Source of the DNA: Scolanthus callimorphus
Lineage: Eukaryota; Cnidaria; Anthozoa; Actiniaria; Edwardsiidae
Reading direction: 5' to 3'
Length of the DNA: 64,000 nucleotides
Assembly (NCBI GenBank): GCA_033964015.1
Contig: CM066925.1
Coordinates: 8,408,435-8,472,434, forward strand
Positions 33,415 to 46,050 of this stretch are shown here, one piece after another (the first letter of the stretch is position 1; each line of letters begins with the position of its first letter). The notes under the pieces were generated by a model that searched no databases, was not told the origin of the DNA, and saw nothing but the letters and a program-made list of their open reading frames with translations. The position numbers and the translations under genes were made by a program.

Positions 33415-36230
33415 CTAGCAAACGGGATGTTTCCAACCTCCAATCTTGTCAATCCTTGTGAAACAGTATTCAGAAATAAGTAGCTCGTCTTGGCAATGTC
33501 GCCGTAAATCACCTTCCAACGAAAGCCCAATGATCCCTGTCAAAAGAATACCGCCAGCAGATCCACACTGGGTAATGCTCATTCCTATTGCTTTATCTGT
33601 AGGAAGTTTAAATAGATCAGCGGCATTTAGGTACGCGTTAACCGCCAACTCCCCCCACAGAAATCCTTGAATACAGGATAAGGTTATAATTACCCAGACA
33701 GATGGAACAAAACGGTACCAGGAAGCCATAGCAAAGAACAGAGCTTGTAGAAAGTTGTCAATGATATCAGCCACACGTTTTTTATGCGAACGGTTGATAA
33801 TAATGCTGGACAAAAGAGAGAGATAAGCAGTAGCTCTAACCCTCCAATAGTGCGTCCTATAGCAACGCCAAGAGTATTGAATTTGAAGTGGTCTTCAGGC
33901 GAGAAAGGGGCATTTGGAAAGGCCAGTGTTGTAAGAATTGAAAACTGGGATATATAGGTAGCAAAATTAGCGACAAAGAGGCAAAGCGTTAAAGGAAAAA
34001 CGTGCCAACAGATACTGAACCTCCCTTTCCAAGTGCCAGCGGTACTTTTCATTTCTTTTACTTCTCCGTTTATCTCACTGTCTGTGATTGGTTGGTATTT
34101 GGTATATTTGTCCAGCTCCTCTTTGTCTAATGCCACGAAGGCGAGGATGAAGGTGCAAGGATAGATAATGTACTTGCGAATGTAACACGGGAGATACGCA
34201 AGCCCATACTGTCATTCCTAAAATAGAAAAACAAACAATTTTGTTTTACTTTTGGCAATGTGTTAGATCATGAAATGCTTCAGTGAATTCGCAATTCTCC
34301 CACCACAGGAGCCTACATCTACTCCACTTAGGACTAGCCATATGCACAGGAGTAGAAGTGTCTATTTTTAGACCAGTCATTTTAAACGGAAAATTAGTGC
34401 ATTGAGGGCCTGGCGCGCAGTCACTATGTTCGAAAGAACAATCTTTAGGTAAGTGTGAGTTCGACGTTACAAGCATAGAAATTCATAGAAATTCGTCATT
34501 TGGGCTGCGCTTAGACTTTCCCAAAGTCCGCTGTTCCTTTTTTTTATTGGCTTTTTCTGTACAACGGACTTTTCTCGCTCGCTTTCCGCCAGTTTTTACC
34601 GACCTAAATTTAGGTCGGGGGTGTGTTGGAGGTGTGTCTGATAAACATCCAATCCGAGTGAGAGAAAGTTTGACGTCCATTTTACGCCATCGTCGTTCCT
34701 TCGCGCGATTTGAAACGGAAAATATTTTTCGCACAAACAAACATTCTTTGGGCGAAAACATCTTTTTGTGTATCAAACGCTGCGCTTCAAAGTCTTTCCA
34801 CTTGAAGATCTATTCTGGTGAATTTTCGTAAGCATTTCTTAAGATAAATTTTCCAAACTAGCATTACAACACGACGAAACCATGCAACAAAAGTCTTGAT
34901 TCTTATTTTCAGTTGTTGACAAAATTCACGGCGCGCACTGCTGACGAAGATCACGCCACTTTGAGCGCGCGCTGTTCTGCATTCGTTTTCGCGGCAAAAT
35001 ATGCAAATTAAAATCGAAAGCGTGCGAGCGAAACAAGTCGTACTCTCCCGCGCTCCACCGGGCCGTGTTCTTTATTTCACATTGTTCTAAGGAAAAACAT
35101 AGAGTACGACTTGGGCAAGTCTAGGCTGCGCTTCACGCACATAAATAATAATAATTTTGTCATTTCCGCCGTGCAGTTGCGCGCATGAATAATATCACTT
35201 ACAGACTCATCAATAGACGCTTTTCCATCTAACCATACAGTTGAGGTAGCGTATTTCCTGGCTGCTTTAAAACGGCTTTGTTTACTTTACTATACACAAA
35301 AAACGTATTGTTCGTCTAACCCTTTCTCTGGGGCTTTATGAAATGCTTTTATCAAAATTTGGACGCTCTTCGCGCGCAACGACAGAAGAATGAGCCCCTC
35401 TTTCTGTAAATGTTTTCTACTAGGTCAAATAGCGTACGGGGGGAGGTGCTATTTCTTGACCTACGACTGGGGGAGGGTCCAATTTTTTTGTTATGTTCAA
35501 GGGGAGGGTCCTAATTTTTTGGACATAGACATAGACATATTTTATATGGCGCTGTGTAGCACAAACGGTGACATGGGCTCGTTTGCCATAAAAATAGCAG
35601 TTAAAAAAGAAAAGAAAATGTTCATGTCCTTGCTTAAACAAATAGTAGCACTCCCCCCCCCCCCCCCCCCCCCCCGCTAAATAATTACACGTCACTTAGT
35701 ACACTCCTCACAGACCAAAAGCAAATAGCTTTCTGTACGCTCTGCGTACCTATGTTTCCTTTACCGAGATCTTTTATGAATGCCGTATTAGTTACCTGTG
35801 TAAAACAAACTGCTCAGTGAATCTCCCGCATTGAGGCCGATTTGAATTGCTGCAGAAGCCTCAGTCTGATGAGATAGCTTTGCCGCCATAACAGCGAACA
35901 GGACAATATTCCAAGAAAGGACTATACCAAGAAGTGCACAAGAAAGTAATTGAAGAGGATTGACTGCAAGATCACGATAAAGACAGTGCCTAAAGCCACC
36001 AACACCCAGCCAGCCACCATTGATGCTTTGTACGGAAACTTAAATATGAGCCACGGAGCAACAAATTTCATCACCAGTGCGGGGACTTCAAATGCGACGA
36101 TGATCAATGTTGAAGGATAATCTGTGCCAGCCAACATGTCTTGAATGGCGAAGAAAAGAACTTTCTGTGGTGTATGGGCACATACTCCAAATAGAAAAAA
36201 ACAAAATGCAGTTTTACAGCCTCCTGCCAT
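33415..36230 (-). pseudogene. CLN3: CLN3/battenin-like copy 2 (four one-base deletions)
   Basis: Exon A 35796-36230 and exon C 33415-34217, intron 34218-35795. The protein text is that of copy 5, with exon C closest to copies 5 and 3. Exon A is one base short (gaggattgac for gagggattgac, about 35957). Exon C is three bases short: cacgggag for cacggggag (about 34191), gtgcaagg (about 34155) and gtagaaag for gtagaaaag (about 33751). All are in or next to homopolymers. The splice sites are intact (donor CACAG/GTAACT, acceptor ATTTTAG/GA). It may be a pseudogene or a real gene with uncorrected base errors. The intron carries the MULE-like insertion. Confidence 0.85.
34512..35123. mobile_element. 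MULE-like insertion in intron of copy 2
   Basis: Ends TAGACTTTCCCAAAGTC and GACTTGGGCAAGTCTA are inverted; GGCTGCGCT stands on both sides (34503-34511 and 35124-35132), a 9-bp target duplication as in Mutator-like elements. Copies 4 and 6 show the empty site gggctgcgcttcacgcac. The interior carries the palindrome ccgacctaaatttaggtcgg (34599-34618) and no transposase. Confidence 0.85.
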
Positions 36231-36271
36231 GTCTTCACTAATGTATATGACGGCTGTTAATGATAATCTCC

Positions 36272-36850
36272 TTAATAATATGGATGCAAAAATTTCTCGA
36301 TTCTAATTGGTCGAGAGCAGTGCAATTACAAAAGTAATTTGCACTCCAAAAAAGTAATTGCACTCAAATGAGTGCAGGTATTTCATGAAGCTGATTGGTG
36401 CGATACGGACAGTTTTCCGGATCAAATTCCTGTAAAATCTTGGTGTTTAGCTGTTACAAGAAAGTTTACACAAGAGAAGACTTCAGGTATGTCTTCTGTG
36501 GAAGTTTACCTAGCTATGTTCACCTTTCTGGACAATATTCTGCCCGTTTTTGGTGACAAATGCACAAGCAACTAAGCTTTCAAAAGCAATTCAAACTGAA
36601 AGAAACCAACCAATTAATTAATTAATACAGCCTCTCTTATGTTATTTTACCTTGGAATCTGAAATAAAGTTTATGATTGTCAAAACAGAATTCCACCTGC
36701 TTCTTGCATAAAATAAATTTGTTGTATCAAGTATATTTATGTCAAGTTAGGTTTCGTAAACTTTGCTCGCTTGTCTCGCACGCGTTCAGTGCATTTGTGC
36801 CCGCTGCAAATAAGGTCTTTCTCTGAAATTGTTTGCATCCATATTATTAA
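36272..36850. mobile_element. TIR element upstream of copy 2 (short form)
   Basis: The 19-bp ends TTAATAATATGGATGCAAA are exact inverted copies. It begins 42 bp upstream of the copy-2 ATG. Compared with the long form at 52279-53172 it lacks about 315 bp of interior (from after gaagctgattgg to gcgatacgg), so its plus-strand frame is truncated at the 5' end. A foldback follows directly. Confidence 0.8.
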
Positions 36851-37020
36851 TAAGTAATCATACGACTATTCTCGTTCAATTTGGGATTAATTACACTCGT
36901 GAGTTTTTCAAAAAGCTCAAATTGCACTCGCCCTGACGGGCTCGTGCAATTTCGATACTTTTTGAAAACTCACTCGTGCAATTAATCCCAAATTGAACTC
37001 GAAGTCGTATGATTACCTAT
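36851..37020. repeat. Foldback element, CTCG loop (unit 2)
   Basis: taatcatacgact and agtcgtatgatta form the outer ends; the arms (ttcaatttgggattaatt, cactcgtgagttttt) pair over about 75 bp around the loop gcactcgccctgacgggctcgtgc. Equivalent copies lie at 41757-41924, 47937-48094 and 53173-53340. Confidence 0.9.
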
Positions 37021-37694
37021 ACTAACAACTTAATATTCAAGTTTTTACATCAGTTGTTGTGCAGTTATCCGTTGAAGTTAAAATGAACATATTTCTGGAA
37101 TATATCATTTAGGTATTTTACCGGGGTGCATGCGAGTATGCAACTACTCATAGTCGCATTTTATCATGATTCAATCAAAAATGGTTTTTCACAAGTAGAA
37201 ATCGAAAGTATCGTGAGCCGACGACATCTAGCTTCACTTCGTCACACAGGAGCGCACTAATATTGTAACCACTGAACCATTCAAAGACAAATAATGTATT
37301 AGGATGATTTGCATTAAGAAACTCAGCCGCAAACTTAGATGATGTGTTCGGCCAACAGGATCAAACAAAATCAACAAGACGGGTGAAGCGACCAAGAAAT
37401 TTCTTAACTCATTTTGACAAGATGACAAATATAGGAAAGCCAAACAAGATTGAAAGTAGACTAGTAGACGATCTAGTTTGTTACGGTCAAATGAACGTAA
37501 TATCGCAATTGAAAAGACAACAAACACACTCATGCGTCAAGAAATGACCATTTTAATGTTATTCAAACTTGTTATTAGTTTCTTCCAGTCATTTGACTTA
37601 TGCTGCTCGCATAATTATCAAACCACAGCATAATTATCAAACCGCAGGGCGATATAGACAGAGACCAGACGATTCCCGTGATTGTGGGAACTGA

Positions 37695-37985
37695 ATAATA
37701 ATAATAATAATATAACATTTCTATAGCGCCATTTTCTGAAGCTCAATGGCGCTTTACAATTATCTGAGTAACTAAAACGAAGAGGTTAACGAAACAAATT
37801 TACAGTTCAAATATTAAAACGATCTAAAACATCATAAAAAAGAAGATATAATAATGACAGAAATAACTTTAAAATGACTAAAATAAAATAAAAATATCTA
37901 ATAAAAATGATTAATAAAAACTAAAAACTAATCATATACCTGTTTAAAAAGGTGTGTTTTTAGGTTATTCTTAAAAACAGGCAAT
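37695..37985 (-). mobile_element. 5'-truncated LINE 3' end, downstream of copy 3
   Basis: On the minus strand the start translates FKNNLKTHLFKQVYD then stop, the C-terminus of a CR1/L2-type RT. It is followed by a 3' UTR containing cgccattgagcttcagaaaa and an (ATT)n tail. Copy 2 shows the empty site (gggaactgaaggtgggg at about 33098). Confidence 0.8.
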
Positions 37986-38306
37986 GTGAAGGTGGGGGAG
38001 CTTTTGTTCTATCGCAAACCTTACACGTAGCATCCACAATCATCACTCAGAGGTTTTGCGAAAGCTACCGGGTTGCTTAGATGCTTGAGCAGGAGACCGT
38101 TTTGAAAACACAACTTAAAAACAGTCGGCGCGTAGTTCTTAGAATTTTAGAAACCGCAGAATAAAATGCGAACAAGGAGATCAATAACAATAGATTACAT
38201 TGCAACAATAGATTACATTGTAACGATAGATTACAATGTAACAATAGATAACAATGTAGCAAAAGGTAAGCAACACCTTTGAAACTAACACCTGTCAAAA
38301 AAATAT

Positions 38307-41135
38307 CTAGCAAACGGCATATTTCCAGCCTCCAATCTTGTTAATCCTTGTGAAACAGTATTCAGAAATAAGTAGCTCGTCTTGGCAATGTCGCCGAAAA
38401 TCTCCTTCCAATGAGAGCCCAATGATCCCTGTCAAAAGAATACCGCCAGAAGATCCACACTGGGTAATGCTCATGCCTATTGCTTTATCTGTAGGAAGTT
38501 TAAATAGATCAGCGGCATTAAGGTACGCGTTAACCGCCAACTCCCCCACAGAAATCCTTGAATACAGGATAAGGTTATAATTACCCAGACAGATGGAACA
38601 AAACGGTACCAGGAAGCCATAGCAAAGAACAGAGCTTGTAGAAAAGTTGTCAATGATATCAGCCACACGTTTTTTATGCGAACGGTGATAATAATGCTGG
38701 ACAAAAGAGAGAGATAAGCAGTAGCTCTAACCCTCCAATAGTGCGTCCTATAGCAACGCCAAGAGTATTGAATTTGAAGTGGTCTTCAGGCGAGAAAGGG
38801 GCATTTGGAAAGGCCAGTGTTGTAAGAATTGAAAACTGGGATATATAGGTAGCAAAATTAGCGACAAAGAGGCAAAGCGTTAAAGGAAAAACGTGCCAAC
38901 AGATACTGAACCTCCCTTTCCAAGTGCCAGCGGTACTTTTCATTTCTTTTACTTCTCCGTTTATCTCACTGTCTGTGATTGGTTGGTATTTGGTATATTT
39001 GTCCAGCTCCTCTTTGTCTAATGCCACGAAGGCGAGGATGAAGGTGCAAAGGATAGATAATGTACTTGCGAATGTAACACGGGGAGATACGCAAGCCCAT
39101 ACTGTCATTCCTAAAATAGAAAAACAAAACAATTTTGTTTTACTTTTGGCAATGTGTTAGATCATGAAATGCTTCAGTGAATTCGCAATTCTCCCACCAA
39201 CAGGAGCCTACATCTACTCCACTTAGGACTAGCCATATGCACAGGAGTAGAAGTGTCTATTTTTAGACCAGTCATTTTAAACGGAAAATTAGTGCATTGA
39301 GGGCCTGGCGCGCAGTCACTATGTTCGAAAGAACAATCTTTAGGTAAGTGTGAGTTCGACGTTACAAGCATAGAAATTCATAGAAATTCGTCATTTGGGC
39401 TGCGCTTAGACTTTCCCAAAGTCCGCTGTTCCTTTTTTTTTATTGGCTTTTTCTGTACAACGGACTTTTCTCGCTCGCTTCCCGCCAGTTTTTACCGACC
39501 TAAATTTAGGTCGGGGGTGTGTTGGAGGTGTGTCTGATAAACATCCAATCCGAGTGAGAGAAAGTTTGACGTCACATTTTACGCCATCGTCGTTCCTTCG
39601 CGCGATTTGAAACGGAAAATATTTTTCGCACAAACAAACATTCTTTTGGGCGAAAACATCTTTTGTGTATCAAACGCTGCGCTTCAAAGTCTTTCCACTT
39701 GAAGATCTATTCTGGTGAATTTTCGTAAGCATTTCTTAAGATAAATTTTCCAAAACTAGCATTACAACACGACGAAACCATGCAACAAAAGTCTTGATTC
39801 TTATTTTCAGTTGTTGACAAAATTCACGGCGCGCACTGCTGACGAAGATCACGCCACTTTGAGCGCGCGCTGTTCTGCATTCGTTTTTCGCGGCAAAAAT
39901 ATGCAAATTAAAATCGAAAGCGTGCGAGCGAAACAAGTCGTACTCTCCCGCGCTCCACCGGGCCGTGTTCTTTATTTCACATTGTTCTAAGGAAAAACAT
40001 AGAGTACGACTTGGGGCAAGTCTAGGCTGCGCTTCACGCACATAAATAATAATAATTTTGTCATTTCCGCCGTGCAGTTGCGCGCATGAATAATATCACT
40101 TACAGACTCATCAATAGACGCTTTTCCATCTAACCATACAGTTGAGGTAGCGTATTTCCTGGGCTGCTTTAAAACGGCTTTGTTTACTTTACTATACACA
40201 AAAAACGTATTGTTCGTCTAACCCTTTCTCTGGGGCTTTATGAAATGCTTTATCAAAATTTGGACGCTCTTCGCGCGCAACGACAGAAGAATGAGCCCCT
40301 CTTTCTGTAAAATGTTTTCTACTAGGTCAAATAGCGTACGGGGGAGGGTGCTATTTCTTGACCTACGACTGGGGGAGGGTCCAATTTTTTTGTTATGTTC
40401 AAGGGGAGGGTCCTAATTTTTTTGGACATAGACATAGACATATTTTATTGGCGCTGTGTAGCACAAACGGTGACATGGGCTCGTTTGCCATAAAAATAGC
40501 AGTTAAAAAAAGAAAAGAAAATGTTCATGTCCTTGCTTAAACAAATAGTAGCACTCCCCCCCCCCCCCCCCCCCCCCCCGCTAAATAATTACACGTCACT
40601 TAGTACACTCCTCACAGACCAAAAGCAAATAGCTTTCTGTACGCTCTGCGTACCTATGTTTCCTTTACCGAGATCTTTTATGAATGCCGTATTAGTTACC
40701 TGTGTAAAACAAACTGCTCAGTGAATCTCCCGCATTGAGGCCGATTTGAATTGCTGCAGAAGCCTCAGTCTGATGAGATAGCTTTGCCGCCATAACAGCG
40801 AACAGGACAATATTCCAAGAAAGGACTATACCAAGAAGTGCACAAGAAAGTAATTGAAGAGGGATTGACTGCAAGATCACGATAAAGACAGTGCCTAAAG
40901 CCACCAACACCCAGCCAGCCACCATTGATGCTTTGTACGGAAACTTAAATATGAGCCACGGAGCAACAAATTTCATCACCAGTGCGGGGACTTCAAATGC
41001 GACGATGATCAATGTTGAAGGATAATCTGTGCCAGCCAACATGTCTTGAATGGCGAAGAAAAGAACTTTCTGTGGTGTATGGGCACATACTCCAAATAGA
41101 AAAAAACAAAATGCAGTTTTACAGCCTCCTGCCAT
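38307..41135 (-). pseudogene. CLN3: CLN3/battenin-like copy 3 (exon C with two one-base deletions)
   Basis: Exon A 40700-41135 is intact (436 nt, 145 codons plus one base). Exon C 38307-39110 is 804 nt, two short of the intact 806: cggtgataa for cggttgataa (about 38690) and ctcccccacag for ctccccccacag (about 38543). Splice sites are intact; intron 39111-40699. Exon C is a mosaic: its upstream part matches copies 2 and 5 (EVKEMKS, FVANFATY, FSPEDHF) and its end matches copy 4 (QCGSSGG, EGDFRRHC, KIGGWKYAVC). If the two deletions are base errors, the gene would be intact. Confidence 0.85.
39407..40024. mobile_element. MULE-like insertion in intron of copy 3
   Basis: Same element as in copy 2: 618 bp, ends TAGACTT and AAGTCTA, 9-bp GGCTGCGCT at 39398-39406 and 40025-40033. 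A subterminal hairpin pairs aagtcgtactct (about 39935) with agagtacgactt (about 40000). Confidence 0.85.
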
Positions 41136-41176
41136 GTCTTCACTAATGTATATGACGGCTGTTAATGATAATCTCC

Positions 41177-41756
41177 TTAATAATATGGATGCAAAAATTT
41201 CTCGATTCTAATTGGTCGAGAGCAGTGCAATTACAAAAGTAATTTGCACTCCAAAAAAGTAATTGCACTCAAATGAGTGCAGGTATTTCATGAAGCTGAT
41301 TGGTGCGATACGGACAGTTTTCCGGATCAAATTCCTGTAAAATCTTGGTTGTTTAGCTGTTACAAGAAAGTTTACACAAGAGAAGACTTCAGGTATGTCT
41401 TCTGTGGAAGTTTACCTAGCTATGTTCACCTTTCTGGACAATATTCTGCCCGTTTTTGGTGACAAATGCACAAGCAACTAAGCTTTCAAAAGCAATTCAA
41501 ACTGAAAGAAACCAACCAATTAATTAATTAATACAGCCTCTCTTATGTTATTTTACCTTGGAATCTGAAATAAAGTTTATGATTGTCAAAACAGAATTCC
41601 ACCTGCTTCTTGCATAAAATAAATTTGTTGTATCAAGTATATTTATGTCAAGTTAGGTTTCGTAAACTTTGCTCGCTTGTCTCGCACGCGTTCAGTGCAT
41701 TTGTGCCCGCTGCAAATAAGGTCTTTCTCTGAAATTGTTTGCATCCATATTATTAA
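41177..41756. mobile_element. TIR element upstream of copy 3 (short form)
   Basis: Same 19-bp ends and the same internal deletion as at 36272-36850. It begins 42 bp upstream of the copy-3 ATG and is followed by a foldback at 41757-41924. Confidence 0.8.
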
Positions 41757-41924
41757 TAAGTAATCATACGACTATTCTCGTTCAATTTGGGATTAATTAC
41801 ACTCGTGAGTTTTTCAAAAAGCTCAAATTGCACTCGCCCTGACGGGCTCGTGCAATTTCGATACTTTTTGAAAACTCACTCGTGCAATTAATCCCAAATT
41901 GAACTCGAAGTCGTATGATTACCT
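41757..41924. repeat. Foldback element, CTCG loop (unit 3)
   Basis: Essentially identical to 36851-37020. Confidence 0.9.
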
Positions 41925-42600
41925 ATACTAACAACTTAATATTCAAGTTTTTACATCAGTTGTTGTGCAGTTATCCGTTGAAGTTAAAAATGAACATATT
42001 TCTGGAATATATCATTTAGGTATTTTACCGGGGTGCATGCGAGTATGCAACTACTCATAGTCGCATTTTATCATGATTCAATCAAAAATGGTTTTTCACA
42101 AGTAGAAATCGAAAGTATCGTGAGCCGACGACATCTAGCTTCACTTCGTCACACAGGAGCGCACTAATATTGTAACCACTGAACCATTCAAAGACAAATA
42201 ATGTATTAGGATGATTTGCATTAAGAAACTCAGCCGCAAACTTAGATGATGTGTTCGGCCAACAGGATCAAACAAAATCAACAAGACGGGTGAAGCGACC
42301 AAGAAATTTCTTAACTCATTTTGACAAGATGACAAATATAGGAAAGCCAAACAAGATTGAAAGTAGACTAGTAGACGATCTAGTTTGTTACGGTCAAATG
42401 AACGTAATATCGCAATTGAAAAGACAACAAACACACTCATGCGTCAAGAAATGACCATTTTAATGTTATTCAAACTTGTTATTAGTTTCTTCCAGTCATT
42501 TGACTTATGCTGCTCGCATAATTATCAAACCACAGCATAATTATCAAACCGCAGGGCGATATAGACAGAGACCAGACGATTCCCGTGATTGTGGGAACTG

Positions 42601-42892
42601 AATAATAATAATAATAATATAACATTTCTATAGCGCCATTTTCTGAAGCTCAATGGCGCTTTACAATTATCTGAGTAACTAAAACGAAGAGGTTAACGAA
42701 ACAAATTTACAGTTCAAATATTAAAACGATCTAAAACATCATAAAAAAGAAGATATAATAATGACAGAAATAACTTTAAAATGACTAAAATAAAATAAAA
42801 ATATCTAATAAAAATGATTAATAAAACTAAAAACTAATCATATACCTGTTTAAAAAGGTGTGTTTTTAGGTTATTCTTAAAAACAGGCAATG
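42601..42892 (-). mobile_element. 5'-truncated LINE 3' end, downstream of copy 4
   Basis: Same insertion at the same site as 37695-37985, so it was duplicated with the unit. Confidence 0.8.
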
Positions 42893-43212
42893 TGAAGGTG
42901 GGGGAGCTTTTGTTCTATCGCAAACCTTACACGTAGCATCCACAATCATCACTCAGAGGTTTTGCGAAAGCTACCGGGTTGCTTAGATGCTTGAGCAGGA
43001 GACCGTTTTGAAAACACAACTTAAAAACAGTCGGCGCGTAGTTCTTAGAATTTTAGAAACCGCAGAATAAAATGCGAACAAGGAGATCAATAACAATAGA
43101 TTACATTGCAACAATAGATTACATTGTAACGATAGATTACAATGTAACAATAGATAACAATGTAGCAAAAGGTAAGCAACACCTTTGAAACTAACACCTG
43201 TCAAAAAAATAT

Positions 43213-44704
43213 CTAGCAAACGGCATATTTCCAGCCTCCAATCTTGTTAATCCTTGTGAAACAGTATTCAGAAATAAGTAGCTCGTCTTGGCAATGTCGC
43301 CGAAAATCTCCTTCCAATGAGAGCCCAATGATCCCTGTCAAAAGAATACCGCCAGAAGATCCACACTGGGTAATGCTCATGCCTATTGCTTTATCTGTAG
43401 GAAGTTTAAATAGATCAGCGGCATTAAGGTACGCGTTAACCGCCAACTCCCCCCACAGAAATCCTTGAATACAGGATAAGGTTATAATCACCCAGAGCGA
43501 TGGAACAAAACGGTACCAAGAAGCCAAAGCAAAGAACATAGCTTGTAGAAAAGTTGCCAATGATATCAGCCACACCTTTTTTATGCGAAAGGTTGATAGT
43601 AGTGCTGGACAAAAGGGAGAGATAAGCAGTAGCTCTAACCCTCCAATAGTACGTCCTATAGCAACGCCAAGAGTATTGAATTTGAAGTGGTCTTGAGGCG
43701 AGAAAGGGGCATTTGGAAAGGCCAGTGTTGTAAGAATTGAAAACTGGGATATATAGGTAGCAAAATAACCGACAAATAGGCAAAGCGTTAAAGGAAAAAC
43801 GTGCCAACAGATACTGAGCCTCCCTTTCCAAGTGCCAGCGGTACTTCTCATTTCTTTTACTTCTCCGTTTATCTCACTGTCTGTGATTGGTTGGTATTTG
43901 GTATATTTGTCCAGCTCCTTTTTGTCTAATGCCACGAAGGCGAGGATGAAGATGCCAAGGATAGATAATGTACTTGCGACTGTAACACGGGGAGATACGC
44001 ATGCCCATACTGTCATTCCTAAAAGAGAAAAAGAAAACAATTTTGTCTTACTTTTGGCAATGTGTTTAGATCATGAAATGCTTCAGTGAATTCACAATTA
44101 TCCCACCAACAGGAGCCTACATCTACTCCACTTAGGACTAGCCATATGCACAGGAGTAGAAGCGTCTATTTTTAGACCAGTCATTTTAAACGGAAAATTA
44201 ATGCATTGAGGGCCTGGCGCTAAGTCACTATGTTCTAAAGAAGAATCCTTAGGTAAGAGTGAGTTTGACGTTACAAGCATAGAAATTCGTCATTTGGGCT
44301 GCGCTTCACGCACATAAATAATAATAATTTTGTCATTTGCGCCGTGCAGTTGCGCGCATGAATAAGTTAGAGTTAATTACCGAGATTCGAGGCAATAACC
44401 CCAATACATCCCAAGGGCCGTAAGCCCGAAAAGAAAATGTTCATGTCCTCGCTTAAACAAATAGTAGCACTCCCGCCCGCTAAATAATTACACGTCACTT
44501 AGTACACTCCTCACAGACCAAAAGGAAATAGCTTTCTGTACGCTCTGCGTACCTATGTTTCCTTTACCGAGACCTTTTATGAATGCCGTATTAGTTACCT
44601 GTGTAAAAGAAACTGCTCAGTGAATCTCCCGCATTGAGGTCGATTTGAATGGCTGCAGAAGCCTCAGTCTGATGAGATAGCTTTGCTGCCATAACAGCGA
44701 ACAG
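43213..44704 (-). pseudogene. CLN3: CLN3/battenin-like copy 4 (exon C intact, exon A truncated)
   Basis: Exon C (43213-44018, 806 nt) is fully open. It starts GMTVWACVSPRVTVAS and runs through the conserved IKKVWLIS, CIQGFLWGELAVNAYLNAAD and TDKAIGMSITQCGSSGG to KYAVC and stop. Only the last 106 nt or so of exon A remain (44599-44704, residues KLSHQTEASAAIQIDLN and SLSSFFYT region); the 5' two thirds, the ATG and the upstream region are replaced by foreign DNA at 44705-47093. The intron is the short 580-bp form without the MULE-like insertion. Without an alternative first exon it cannot give a full protein. Confidence 0.85.
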
Positions 44705-44763
44705 TGTAATATTCCTCCCTGTGTATTGTTATGATAATTAGGTATGGGGAATCGCTCTGGCCT
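44703..44763. repeat. 61-bp direct repeat at the breakpoint of copy 4
   Basis: agtgtaatattcctccct through gaatcgctctggcct is repeated exactly at 44954-45014, 251 bp further. The first copy sits precisely where CLN3 exon A homology stops. Confidence 0.9.
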
Positions 44764-45886
44764 GGGACAAGCCCAGGTCAGGCGAAAGATGGAGGAAATA
44801 ACATCAACCCGATTCAACTCGCAGGGAGGGTGGGTGGGTCGACAACCCTTTCTCTTTCGCTGCTTGACTGAATGACAAGGGATTGTTAGGATAATACTTC
44901 TTTTATATTACAATCCCCAGGGAGTTTATTACCAATGCAAATGGAGTTTGCATAGTGTAATATTCCTCCCTGTGTATTGTTATGATAATTAGGTATGGGG
45001 AATCGCTCTGGCCTTCCCCAAGCCTGCCTTCATTCTGAGCTCTTTTAGCACGCGCCACAATCTAATTACTTCTTACAGGAAGATATAATAACATACATTA
45101 ATTACATACATTATAACATACATTATTTCCATTCATGACATAATAACATGTATTGCTGATGTGTTAATTTTCCCACTATTAGCGCACCCATTACACTGAT
45201 GGATATCCCATTTACTCATCATAACTTATTTCTCTATCCCAAACCTTATCTCCCAAACTTACCTCCCAAACCTTATCTCCCAAACCTTATCTCTCCCAAA
45301 CCTTATCTCCCAAACCTTATCTCTCCCAAACCTCAAACCTATCCCAAACCTCAAACCTCTCTCTAAAAACCTAATACAATAACGAATAAATTGCAATGCC
45401 AGAAAATATGAAATATATACTATACTAATAATAATAACTACAAACGATCCCTTCCTGGTCAGGAACCCCTCCAGATTGCATCCAACCCAAGGGTGACATG
45501 CAACAACCATAACATTTCAAACAGAATCTGCACCTTGTGCACATATAACATTCTTTCTCATAAAATTTCATACCATTTGTAAATTTTTGTTACTGATTGT
45601 TTACGGTATGCTCGGACAGTGACAAAGTTAGATTGATCTTCATATTAATCATATTATTCATATTGATCTTAATATTTCACCTTAACTAGATTGGTTGATT
45701 TTAAATATTCTCCACTTTTTGCCAGATTTTTTAAAATTATTCTTTTTGTTAGTTTTTACTGTTGTGTTATAAAATATATTTTTTAACAAATCCTGTATTT
45801 TTTTATTCCCACATGTATTTTTATTCCACAAATCCTGTAAAATTGAGCACCAGCTGCCTTAAATTGATTAGTGAACGTTTCAATCT

Positions 45887-46003
45887 GGGTCCAGTTCCTC
45901 AAAACGTGTTAACTTTAACCCAGGGTTATCTCAGAGCAAAACTAATTGAACCATGTTAATTAACTCTGGGTTAGGGCTAACTCAGCTTTGAGGAACTGGA
46001 CCC
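45887..46003. mobile_element. Small palindromic MITE (GGGTCCAGTTCCTCAAA ends)
   Basis: GGGTCCAGTTCCTCAAA on the left and TTTGAGGAACTGGACCC on the right are exact inverted copies; the interior (taacccagggtta, aactctgggtta) is also partly palindromic. Total 117 bp. Confidence 0.85.
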
Positions 46004-46050
46004 TGTATGCAAACATTTTTTTAAATAAATAACTTTTTGCTTGAATTACA

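Noticed and set aside
38077..38313. Frame rich in LLLHC/LLLQC after the CLN3 stop
   Set aside because: Translation of about 20-bp tandem repeats in the 3' flank; no independent support.
39174..39371. Recurrent minus-strand frame (LVTSNSHLPKDCSFEHSD) between the CLN3 exons as a possible middle exon
   Set aside because: Exon A and exon C join in phase at consensus splice sites and already give a protein of family length; this frame has no matching acceptor and donor and lies in the intron.
39736..40199. Frames of 70-101 codons in introns 2, 3 and 5 (for example KQPRKYATSTVWLDGKAS)
   Set aside because: Part lies in the MULE-like element and part in its flank; present only by duplication and without family resemblance.
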